From: an uncultured Actinomycetes bacterium
GTDB lineage: Bacteria > Actinomycetota > Acidimicrobiia > Acidimicrobiales > RAAP-2
Reading direction: 5' to 3'
Assembly: GCA_903893955.1 (NCBI GenBank)
Contig: CAITOG010000063.1
Coordinates: 1 to 7,074 of the forward strand
Length of the DNA: 7,074 nt
The translations under genes were made by a program, and so were the position numbers. The notes under the pieces were generated by a model. That model was not told where the DNA came from. It was given only the letters and a program-made list of their open reading frames with translations, and searched no databases. Positions 1 through 5,691 of this stretch are shown here, piece by piece (the stretch's first letter is position 1; each line of letters begins with the position of its first letter).

Positions 1-91
1 ACCTGTCCATGAATGTGTCGCTCGCACATCGACCCACCTTCGAGATGGTCACGACCCTAGGCGCAGGCATCGTCCATGGCAGACTCCGAGC
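1..91. other. 5' flank of the carotenoid oxygenase gene
   Basis: This is the non-coding-looking stretch before the first gene. No convincing -35/-10 pair, TANNNT box close to the ATG at 92, or strong Shine-Dalgarno sequence is visible, so the promoter may lie outside the window or be atypical. Open frames entering from the left look like shadows of the downstream gene. Confidence 0.4.
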
Positions 92-1585
92 ATGGGGGGA
101 CAGGGGATCACACGTCGCGACTTGCTGCGCCAAGGGGCACTCGGCACCCTGGCGCTCTCGGCGGCGGGCGGGGAGCTGGCCGCGTGCGCGGCCGGGAGAT
201 CGGCTGCACCCAGGTTTCCGGCCGAGGCGACCACGGCTCCCCCCGACGACGCACGCACCCGCTGGTGGCTGGAGGGCAACTTCGCGCCGGTGCATCGTGA
301 GGTCACCGCCACCAATCTCGAGGTGATCGGCTCGCTGCCACCGGAGCTCGAGGGGCTCTACGCCCGCAACGGTTCGAACCCGCTCTCAGGCCTGTCGCCT
401 CACTGGTTCTTGGGTGACGGGATGGTCCATGGCGTGGAGCTCGCTGGCGGGGCTGCGACCTGGTACCGGAACCGTTACGTCGAGACAGCCCTGTGGAAGT
501 CTGGCGGGGGACTCGGTTCGAGCGGACAGCCAGGTGGTGCGTCAGGGCTCTCGAACGTGTCGGTTGGCCGACATGCCGGACGGTTCCTCTCCCTCGGCGA
601 GGTGGGCTTCCCGTTCGAGCTCGAGCCGTCTGATCTGTCGACCCTCGGCGTGGTCGATTTCGACGGTCGTCTGACAGGGAACTTCACCGCCCACCCGAAG
701 GTCGACCCGACCACGGGCCTGATGCATGCCTTCGGCTACAACTTCGAAGCGCCGTTCCTCGAGTACTACGTCATCGACCCCTCAGGGACGCTCGTCTCCT
801 CTGAGCCGGTCGACGTCCCGCACTCGACGATGATGCACGACTTCGCCATCACCGAATCGGACGTGATCTTCATGGACTTCCCCGTTGCCTTCGACATGGC
901 GGGTGCGATCAAGATGGTCAAGGACCCGTCCTCGACTGCGGTGCCCTTCGAGTGGCGGCCCGAGCTCGGTGCCCGTTTGGGGGTGATGCCATTAGGCGGC
1001 CCGACCTCCGCGATCCGATGGGTCTCGATCGACCCCTGCTACGTGTACCACGGGGTCAACGCATGGCGAGACGGCTCGGTGATCAAGATGGAGGTCTGTC
1101 ACCTCGATTCGACGTTCACCTCGTCAAATGAACCAAGCGCGGCGACGAGACGTGTGTGGAGCATCGAGACAGCGACCCCACAGCTTCGATTCTCAGAGGT
1201 CGTCCTTGACGTTCCTGCCGCAGATCTGCCCACCATCGACCAGCGTCATCGAGGTCGCCCCTCTCGGCACTCCTGGCTTGGCGAGGTCATCTCGTCGCCC
1301 GGTGAGCTGGCGTTCTGGGGCTGTCAGCACCTCGACACGGTGACCGGCAAGCTCGATCGCTGGCTTCCCGACGGTGGGCGACGCTCAGGGGAGTGGTGCT
1401 TCGTGCCTGCCAAGGGCGGCCACGAGGGCGAAGGATGGGTGATGGCCTTCGTCTTCGACCCGCTGGTCGACCGCAGCGCTCTCGTGGTGCTCGAGGCACA
1501 GGACGTGGCCAAGGGACCGATCGCGCAGGTCCCGCTGCCGGTCCGGGTGCCCTATGGGTTCCATGGCACCTTCATGGAGGCCTGA
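92..1585 (+). CDS. Carotenoid oxygenase (RPE65/CCD family), Tat-exported putative lipoprotein
   Basis: This 497-residue protein belongs to the carotenoid cleavage oxygenase family, non-heme Fe(II) enzymes that split a C=C bond of carotenoids, apocarotenoids or stilbenes. The four iron-binding histidines are readable: H201 (TAHPK), H249 (MMHDF), H320 (YHGVNA) and H491 (YGFHGTF). The family N-terminal signature GLYARNGSNP is at 88-97 and the protein ends at the usual C-terminal motif, so it looks complete. Residues 1-32 form a Tat signal (TRRDLLRQG, 7-15) followed by a hydrophobic stretch and a lipobox LAAC with C32, so the enzyme is probably exported folded and anchored outside. The ATG at 92 is chosen because it keeps the twin arginines; no strong RBS supports it. 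The gene may be cotranscribed with the DUF4389 gene 91 bp downstream. A heliorhodopsin gene lies about 3 kb away, which makes retinal a candidate product. The substrate cannot be read from sequence; a lignostilbene-type role remains possible. Confidence 0.9.
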   Translation: MGGQGITRRDLLRQGALGTLALSAAGGELAACAAGRSAAPRFPAEATTAPPDDARTRWWLEGNFAPVHREVTATNLEVIGSLPPELEGLYARNGSNPLSGLSPHWFLGDGMVHGVELAGGAATWYRNRYVETALWKSGGGLGSSGQPGGASGLSNVSVGRHAGRFLSLGEVGFPFELEPSDLSTLGVVDFDGRLTGNFTAHPKVDPTTGLMHAFGYNFEAPFLEYYVIDPSGTLVSSEPVDVPHSTMMHDFAITESDVIFMDFPVAFDMAGAIKMVKDPSSTAVPFEWRPELGARLGVMPLGGPTSAIRWVSIDPCYVYHGVNAWRDGSVIKMEVCHLDSTFTSSNEPSAATRRVWSIETATPQLRFSEVVLDVPAADLPTIDQRHRGRPSRHSWLGEVISSPGELAFWGCQHLDTVTGKLDRWLPDGGRRSGEWCFVPAKGGHEGEGWVMAFVFDPLVDRSALVVLEAQDVAKGPIAQVPLPVRVPYGFHGTFMEA

Positions 1586-1662
1586 GTCGGCAGCACCCAT
1601 CGAGCAGGTCCGAGGTGGCTCGTGCTACAACCTCGGCAGGCGACATCGCCCGATGGCTGCTC

Positions 1663-1669
1663 GAGGAGG
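1663..1669 (+). promoter_or_regulatory. Strong Shine-Dalgarno sequence of the DUF4389 gene
   Basis: GAGGAGG lies 7 nt before the ATG at 1677. It fixes the start of the DUF4389 protein and contrasts with the genes at 4414-5181 and 5264-5665, which have no such site. Confidence 0.8.
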
Positions 1670-1676
1670 CTGAGAG

Positions 1677-2576
1677 ATGAGCGTGGTCCCACCATCCCCG
1701 CCTGAGGAGCCGCCGTGGTCGGTGCCGGTCGCCGAGGAGCAGCCCGCTCGCGTGACGGTCGCCATCGACTTCGAACCTCGCCCACAGGTGCGATGGACGA
1801 TCTTGCTCCGCTTCTTCCTGCTCATCCCGATCTGGTTCGTGCTGTTCTTCCTCGCCATCGCCGTGTTCTTCGTGGTCGTCGCAGCGTGGTTCGCGTCGCT
1901 CGTCACTGGCCGGGTGCCCGACGGGCTGCAGCGCTTCATCGTTGGATGGCTCCGCTACTCAGCCAACGTGGGTGCTTACACCAACCTGCTCACCGACCGC
2001 TGGCCAGGAGCACACCTCGACCCAGCGCCTGACGACACGGTCACCGTCGATGTCGACCATGTCGAGCTCAACCGAGCAGCGGTGTTCTTCCGACTCATCT
2101 TGTTGGTCCCCTCGTCCGTCATCAGCCAGATCCTGAACCTCGGTGCCGCGTTCTTCGTCATGGCGATGTGGTTCTACTCGCTGTTCACCGGCGAGCTTCC
2201 TCAGCCAGTGCACCAGGCGCTCTGCGTGGTGCTTCGCTACTCGGTCAGGTTCAGCGCGTATGGCTGCCTGGCCACGCCGACCCAGCCGTTCGAGGGGATG
2301 TTCGGTGACGAGGGCGCGGCCCAAGCTGCGCCAGCCGGAGCGCCATCGTCGCCTGGTTCGCCGTTGCGGACCACCTCGATGGTGCTCGACTCGACGGCTC
2401 GCGGCGTCCTGATCGCCATCGTGGTGGTCGGCTGCATCGCCCTCTACTTTGATCAGAAGGTCACCGCAGCCGTCACGCCGAAGCCCTCCAACCAGCAGAT
2501 CCAAGGAGCGGCGCCCACCTGGCTCGACCATGGGGCTGCCTACCGGCTCGGTGCCGGTGACGAACAGCTCGACTGA
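1677..2576 (+). CDS. DUF4389 domain membrane protein with internal duplication
   Basis: This 299-residue protein matches my recollection of the DUF4389 family, actinobacterial membrane proteins of unknown function. After a proline-rich cytoplasmic-looking N-terminus (1-25) come two homologous halves. The first has hydrophobic segments at about 40-70 and the motif AWFASLVTGRVP (60-71) followed by LRYSANVGAY (82-91). The second has segments at about 129-162 with MWFYSLFTGELP (154-165) and LRYSVRFSAY (176-185). A low-complexity Ala/Pro/Ser linker (203-222) leads to a further transmembrane helix at 233-249 and a short hydrophilic tail. The start is set by GAGGAGG 7 nt upstream. It follows the carotenoid oxygenase on the same strand after 91 bp, so the two may form an operon. 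It is convergent with the thiolase-like gene, with only 14 bp between stops and no visible terminator hairpin. No function can be assigned. Confidence 0.8.
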   Translation: MSVVPPSPPEEPPWSVPVAEEQPARVTVAIDFEPRPQVRWTILLRFFLLIPIWFVLFFLAIAVFFVVVAAWFASLVTGRVPDGLQRFIVGWLRYSANVGAYTNLLTDRWPGAHLDPAPDDTVTVDVDHVELNRAAVFFRLILLVPSSVISQILNLGAAFFVMAMWFYSLFTGELPQPVHQALCVVLRYSVRFSAYGCLATPTQPFEGMFGDEGAAQAAPAGAPSSPGSPLRTTSMVLDSTARGVLIAIVVVGCIALYFDQKVTAAVTPKPSNQQIQGAAPTWLDHGAAYRLGAGDEQLD

Positions 2577-2590
2577 GCTGATCGGCGACC

Positions 2591-4093
2591 CTAGGTTCGT
2601 AAAGTGACGTCATGGGCGCCGTTGCCCACAGGGCGGAGCGTCACCGCCTGACCGACTGCAGCACCCTCGAGGACTGAGGCGACGAGCTCGGGGTCCGTCG
2701 TCCTGGCGTAGGCGCGCACGTCGTCGGTGACGTCGGCGATGACGAGAGCGGAGCTGGGGGAACCATCTCGGCCGAAGGTCGTGGTGGCGGCAGCGATCGT
2801 CGCGTGCAGTGGTGCCGTGAGCTCTTGGAGCACCTCAGAGCCGGGCTCAAGATCGATCTGGCGCTGCACCTCGTCGTAGTCCGGCGGCGCCACTGGGCCG
2901 GGTTCGCTGCCGTAGACGGCCCAGACGTGCTTGGTCATGTGCATGCCGACGCCGTTGACCAGACCGTAGGTCTGTGAGTTCCCGCGCAGCCGCGTCACCA
3001 TCTCGGCGATCGCATGGGTCGTGTAGTTGCTCGCTGGCCCGCCGTGATACGGCAAGCCTCCGGTGACGGTGAGCCCGCGAGCATCGTCCGAGTCGATGCC
3101 GAGCGCGTTCGTGGCGAAGAGGACCGAGGAAGCGAAGCAGCTGTAGAGGTCGAGGTGAGCGACATCGTCGATTCCGAGGTCAGCCTGCTGGAGCGCATCA
3201 CGTGAGGCGAGCTCCATGGCCCTCGAGCGGGAGAGAGACGCACGTCCAGCTAGGTGGGTGGCGTCACGGCCGAAGCTCCAGCCACGCAGATAGACGCGCT
3301 GGTCGGCGGGGATGCCGAGTTCGTCAGCCTTCCGATGCGTGGTCATGAGCAGTGCTGCCGCCATGTCGACGTCCATGATCGCCACCATGTACTTGGCATA
3401 CGGGGAAGAGATCATCCGATTGGTGTCGGTGACGGTCGTGACCTCCTCTGGGGGTCGGCACACGGGGAACCAGGCGTGCTCGTTGCGCGCAGCGACCGCG
3501 CTCAAGCGTGAGAGGAGTCGGCCCTCGAGCGCAACGTGCTCCTTGGGGCTCCGACCTGACGCGGCCTGCAGCGCGCTGTCGAGGGCCGCGAAGGTGACCG
3601 ACGGTTGGAGCACGTCATGGGCCCACTCGGTTGGGCTGACCCACTCGTCGAGGTTGATCGGAGCGCTCGGTGCATGCTCAGCCGGATGACTCCATGGCAA
3701 TGGCAGCCCGGCCGCCGCGAGACGGCGCCGGGTGTTGAGCGCCTCACCGCCGACGACGAGCGCCAGCTCAGAGCTCCCGGCGAGCATCCGCTCAGCAGCG
3801 GAGTTGACCAACCGTTGACCTGCGGTCCCGGCCAGAACGGAAGTCTCGGCGAAGCCCGGAGCAGCGCCCACGAGCTCGCCGAGGCGCTGGGCTGCATCGT
3901 CGTAGGTCCAGCTCATGCAGTGAACAAGGTGGAGGCTGTCGATCGACGACAGGATTGACGGCAGGCCGGCGTCAGTGGCCGCCCGAGCGGCCACCTCCGC
4001 CCACATGGAGAGAGGCTCGAGCGCGTGGTCGTCGCGCCACGTGGCCCGGCCGATGCCGACGATGCAGGGGCTGCGAGGGTCGATGATCGTCAT
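2591..4093 (-). CDS. Thiolase-like protein (acetyl-CoA acetyltransferase family, TLP1 type) without catalytic cysteines
   Basis: This 500-residue protein has the SCP2-thiolase/thiolase-like layout and resembles the mycobacterial thiolase-like proteins annotated as acetyl-CoA acetyltransferases. The N-terminal half has the loop that normally carries the nucleophilic cysteine, but it reads AGTAGQ (88-93), followed by the usual helix and LVVGGEAL (112-119). The C-terminal half has HLDLYSCFASSVL (313-325), like the SCP2-thiolase DCF loop, GGLPYHGGPASNY (345-357) at the place of the GHPxG histidine (H350), and NGVGMHM (380-386) where the second cysteine motif would be. Residues from about 403 on form an extra C-terminal domain, as in TLP1. 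With both cysteines missing, classical thiolysis is unlikely; CoA-ester or lipid-acyl binding is an inference. The ATG at 4093 is limited by an in-frame stop 15 nt upstream. It has its own upstream region and no same-strand partner downstream in the window. Confidence 0.82.
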   Translation of the reverse strand: MTIIDPRSPCIVGIGRATWRDDHALEPLSMWAEVAARAATDAGLPSILSSIDSLHLVHCMSWTYDDAAQRLGELVGAAPGFAETSVLAGTAGQRLVNSAAERMLAGSSELALVVGGEALNTRRRLAAAGLPLPWSHPAEHAPSAPINLDEWVSPTEWAHDVLQPSVTFAALDSALQAASGRSPKEHVALEGRLLSRLSAVAARNEHAWFPVCRPPEEVTTVTDTNRMISSPYAKYMVAIMDVDMAAALLMTTHRKADELGIPADQRVYLRGWSFGRDATHLAGRASLSRSRAMELASRDALQQADLGIDDVAHLDLYSCFASSVLFATNALGIDSDDARGLTVTGGLPYHGGPASNYTTHAIAEMVTRLRGNSQTYGLVNGVGMHMTKHVWAVYGSEPGPVAPPDYDEVQRQIDLEPGSEVLQELTAPLHATIAAATTTFGRDGSPSSALVIADVTDDVRAYARTTDPELVASVLEGAAVGQAVTLRPVGNGAHDVTLRT

Positions 4094-4109
4094 GCGCTCA
4101 TGCGCTCAT
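4090..4109 (-). repeat. Tandem 8-bp repeat making two ATGA-linked micro-ORFs before the thiolase-like start
   Basis: Read on the minus strand, the 8-mer ATGAGCGC occurs twice in a row and runs into the gene's own ATG. Each copy encodes Met-Ser-Ala-stop, with the TGA overlapping the next ATG by 4 nt (ATGA). The starts are at 4109 and 4101, and the gene's ATG is at 4093. The geometry would allow reinitiation, but simple slippage duplication explains it as well. Confidence 0.5.
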
Positions 4110-4276
4110 GTGCGCCCGGCGCGAGCGGGGCCCGCGGAGCGTCGGTCGTGCGATGGGACGTGGTGGACGTGGTGGCTGCACTCGATTCCCCTTCCTCACT
4201 GCCCCAACCCTGGCGTTGCACGGGAGCGTGGCCGGGAGCCGATGCGTGACGGTGGCCACCCAGCGGAGGAGCGTTC

Positions 4277-4291
4277 TATAGACGATCTATA
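4277..4291. promoter_or_regulatory. Palindrome TATAGA-N3-TCTATA, candidate operator
   Basis: This is a perfect 6+3+6 inverted repeat in the AT-rich island. Relative to the proposed minus-strand -10 at 4303-4308 it would cover about +5 to +20, a typical position for a repressor site. No regulator gene is adjacent, so the binding protein is unknown. Confidence 0.45.
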
Positions 4292-4302
4292 TTTCGTGAA
4301 AA

Positions 4303-4329
4303 ACTATACACGTAACATAGATGCGTCAA
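4303..4329 (-). promoter_or_regulatory. Candidate promoter of the thiolase-like gene
   Basis: On the minus strand TTGACG (4329-4324) is followed after 15 bp by TATAGT (4308-4303), which fits TANNNT. The spacer is short; TAGTTT at 4306-4301 gives 17 bp. It would leave an untranslated leader of about 200 nt before the ATG at 4093, so a nearer promoter cannot be excluded. Confidence 0.45.
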
Positions 4330-4360
4330 GACGGGTCCGGAGAGGCGAGCGGACGATGAT

Positions 4361-4387
4361 GCGCTGGCGCTCCAGCGGGCGCAGCGC
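4361..4387 (-). terminator. GC hairpin downstream of heliorhodopsin, possible weak terminator
   Basis: CGCTGG (4362-4367) pairs with CCAGCG (4372-4377) across a 4-nt loop, and GCGCTG (4361-4366) can alternatively pair with CAGCGC (4382-4387). It lies 27-53 nt past the heliorhodopsin stop in the direction of transcription. There is no U-tract, so intrinsic termination is uncertain. Confidence 0.3.
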
Positions 4388-4413
4388 GTTGGTGGGGCGG
4401 CCTTGCCCTCAGG

Positions 4414-5181
4414 TCAGTGTGCGGTGCTTGAGGCGAGCGTCGAGGCAAAGATCTGCCAGGCCAGCGCACTCTTGGCGATGAGCGACAGGGTGACGTACAC
4501 CCGCTCGCCGAAGAGGTAGTCGGCCCATTTGCCGATCTTCTTGTACTGGAGCCATTGGTTCAGAGCGAAGCAGTTGAAGAAGATGAAGATCGAGAAGAAG
4601 ATGCCATAGACGAAGCCCGGCGGGTGCTGACTCGCCCCTGGACCAATGAGGTAGATCCCGATGGCGATCCACGGGAAGATCCCTGCGACGCAGCCGATCC
4701 AGAAGGGTCCGAGTCCAGAGCCTGGGCGCTCGTAGCGCTCCTGCATCCAGCCGAAGCCGATCATCGACGCGTTCACGCCGACGAGTGCCACGAGCGCCGC
4801 GATGTCGCTGATGCCCACCAGCATGGCGATGAGCACGATCATGATCGAGGAGCTCATGGAGTACTCGATCCACCGGAATGGGTTTCGCTCCTTCAGCAGT
4901 GATGTCCGGTAGGCCGACCATCCTGGCCCGATCACGAAGAAATGAGCTGCGGCGGAGAGCAGGAAGAAGGCGGCGATGGCACCGGCGAAGCTGAGATTGA
5001 AGAGGACGACCTGCTGCTGGCCGACTCCTGGCCCCGGAGGCCCGGTCATGTAGGTGGCGCGAACCGGCAGCGAGAAGCTGTTGGCGAGGACCACGATGAG
5101 GACCGCTTGGACGAGGTGGAGGCACCCCGCAGTGAGGTTGTAAGGCCGAAGCCTCGCGATTGAGTTCTCCTGGTCGGCCAT
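4414..5181 (-). CDS. Heliorhodopsin (retinal-binding seven-helix photoreceptor)
   Basis: This 255-residue protein has the length and motifs of heliorhodopsins, seven-helix retinal proteins distinct from type 1 rhodopsins and inserted with the N-terminus in the cytoplasm. Seven hydrophobic helices lie at about 12-35, 58-84, 103-123, 125-146, 156-180, 187-211 and 221-248. TM3 carries RWIEYSMSSS with the counterion glutamate at E106. TM7 carries SLIAKSALAWQIF with the Schiff-base lysine at K237 and S233 one turn before it. H22 and H80 match the two conserved histidines near the retinal in the founding member 48C12 (H23, H80; E107, K241 there). A Gly/Pro-rich A-B loop (36-57) is long, as in the family. 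An in-frame TAG 12 nt upstream limits the start, and a TAGCGT -10 box 6 nt before the ATG suggests a leaderless transcript. It is divergent from a DCC thiol oxidoreductase. The family's cellular role is not settled; sensory or enzyme-regulating functions are discussed more than pumping. Confidence 0.95.
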   Translation of the reverse strand: MADQENSIARLRPYNLTAGCLHLVQAVLIVVLANSFSLPVRATYMTGPPGPGVGQQQVVLFNLSFAGAIAAFFLLSAAAHFFVIGPGWSAYRTSLLKERNPFRWIEYSMSSSIMIVLIAMLVGISDIAALVALVGVNASMIGFGWMQERYERPGSGLGPFWIGCVAGIFPWIAIGIYLIGPGASQHPPGFVYGIFFSIFIFFNCFALNQWLQYKKIGKWADYLFGERVYVTLSLIAKSALAWQIFASTLASSTAH

Positions 5182-5187
5182 AGCAGA

Positions 5188-5193
5188 ACGCTA
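5188..5193 (-). promoter_or_regulatory. -10 box of the heliorhodopsin gene, leaderless start
   Basis: TAGCGT on the minus strand fits TANNNT and ends 6 nt before the ATG, so transcription would start at or next to the A of the start codon. No Shine-Dalgarno sequence is present, consistent with leaderless translation. A possible -35 is GTGACG (5218-5213), with a 19-bp spacer. Confidence 0.6.
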
Positions 5194-5202
5194 CCGGTGA
5201 TC

Positions 5203-5220
5203 AGGTGGGGCTCGTCACCT
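5203..5220. promoter_or_regulatory. Inverted repeat AGGTG-N8-CACCT upstream of heliorhodopsin
   Basis: Five-base arms (5203-5207 and 5216-5220) flank an 8-nt centre. The repeat lies just upstream of the heliorhodopsin -10 box and overlaps its -35 region. The arms are short, so chance is possible. Confidence 0.3.
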
Positions 5221-5225
5221 CGCCC

Positions 5226-5239
5226 CGCACGGCCGTGCG
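5226..5239. promoter_or_regulatory. Perfect 14-bp palindrome between heliorhodopsin and the DCC gene
   Basis: CGCACGGCCGTGCG is a perfect palindrome with no spacer. It sits at about -38 to -25 of the DCC gene and -45 to -58 of the heliorhodopsin gene if both transcripts start at the ATG. This is a good place for one dimeric regulator to control both. In GC-rich DNA a 14-bp palindrome can arise by chance. Confidence 0.5.
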
Positions 5240-5250
5240 AGATCGGCTCC

Positions 5251-5256
5251 TAGCGT
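5251..5256 (+). promoter_or_regulatory. -10 box of the DCC gene, leaderless start
   Basis: TAGCGT, the same hexamer as on the heliorhodopsin side, ends 7 nt before the ATG at 5264. The space between is too short for a usual Shine-Dalgarno site, so the transcript is probably leaderless. No clear -35 is seen; the 14-bp palindrome occupies that position. Confidence 0.6.
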
Positions 5257-5263
5257 TGGGAGC

Positions 5264-5665
5264 ATGGAGGTGGACTCGGTCGAAGTTCGCGGGCGAATCG
5301 TCTACGACGGTGAGTGCGGCGTGTGTCAGCAGCTGAGCCAGTGGCTGGTTGCTTCCTGGAACGACCCAACGCTTGCGGTCGTCTCGTACCAGGAGCTTGG
5401 CGACGAAGGCTGCGCTCAGCTTGGCTTCACGCTGCGGGAAGCGGCAGCTGCGGCATGGTGGGTCGAGGTCGGCTCGCCGCCCCAGCGAGGTCATCGTGCA
5501 ATTGCAAGAGCGCTCGGGGAATGCACCGGCTGGCGAAGGTTCCTGTCTCGGCTCATGGTCTTGCCGGGCATCAACGCTCTCTGCGCGTCTTGCTACGTCC
5601 TCTTTGCTCGATATCGCCACCGTCTCGTCGGGCCGGTTGCGTGTCGAGCGCCCGCTTCTGTGTGA
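5264..5665 (+). CDS. DCC family thiol-disulfide oxidoreductase (DUF393)
   Basis: This 133-residue protein starts its domain with VYDGECGVCQQ (13-23), the YDGxCxxC signature of the DCC family, small thioredoxin-like putative thiol-disulfide oxidoreductases. The redox pair is C18 and C21. The C-terminal part (about 90-122) has the family pattern of a hydrophobic LPGI region followed by a basic YRHRL stretch. A second CxxC, C107-A-S-C110, lies there; I do not recall it as usual for the family. There is no signal peptide, so it is probably cytoplasmic or membrane-associated. The ATG at 5264 is favoured by the -10 box 7 nt upstream. The gene is divergent from heliorhodopsin with 82 bp between the start codons, and its end is 26 bp from the convergent hydrolase gene. 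Its substrate is unknown; a redox link to light sensing is inference. Confidence 0.85.
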   Translation: MEVDSVEVRGRIVYDGECGVCQQLSQWLVASWNDPTLAVVSYQELGDEGCAQLGFTLREAAAAAWWVEVGSPPQRGHRAIARALGECTGWRRFLSRLMVLPGINALCASCYVLFARYRHRLVGPVACRAPASV

Positions 5666-5691
5666 GTCGCCCGTCAGCTCTCCCGATGCGC

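Larger units (their letters stand above)
4094..4413. other. 320-bp intergenic region with an AT-rich island
   Basis: No credible gene is visible between the heliorhodopsin stop and the thiolase-like start. The stretch 4110-4270 is GC-rich and featureless to me. The stretch 4274-4330 is abruptly AT-rich and holds a minus-strand promoter-like sequence and a palindrome. The stretch 4361-4387 can form GC hairpins just downstream of the heliorhodopsin gene. Confidence 0.6.

Noticed and set aside
1959..2531. 190-codon open frame antisense to the DUF4389 gene
   Set aside because: Arg-rich composition, no motif, no RBS, fully covered by a convincing gene.
2577..2590. Bidirectional terminator between the convergent DUF4389 and thiolase-like genes
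   Set aside because: The 14-bp gap has no stem-loop or U-tract that I can see.
4304..4320. Second operator CTAT-N9-ATAG near the thiolase-like promoter
   Set aside because: Only 4-bp arms with mismatched inner pairs; in AT-rich sequence this is expected by chance.
3975..4481. 168-codon plus-strand frame through the 4094-4413 intergenic region
   Set aside because: It runs through the AT-rich promoter-like island and overlaps both neighbouring genes antisense; composition is not protein-like.
4409..5125. 238-codon open frame on the minus strand overlapping the heliorhodopsin
   Set aside because: It is Arg/His/Pro-rich with no family resemblance, and lies in another frame over a gene with clear motifs; a typical high-GC shadow.
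4414..5181. Type 1 microbial rhodopsin (proton pump or channel)
   Set aside because: The TM3 motif has the heliorhodopsin IEYSMSSS pattern in place of the D/E-T-D/E pump motif, and the TM7 SLIAKSALAWQ motif is the heliorhodopsin form.
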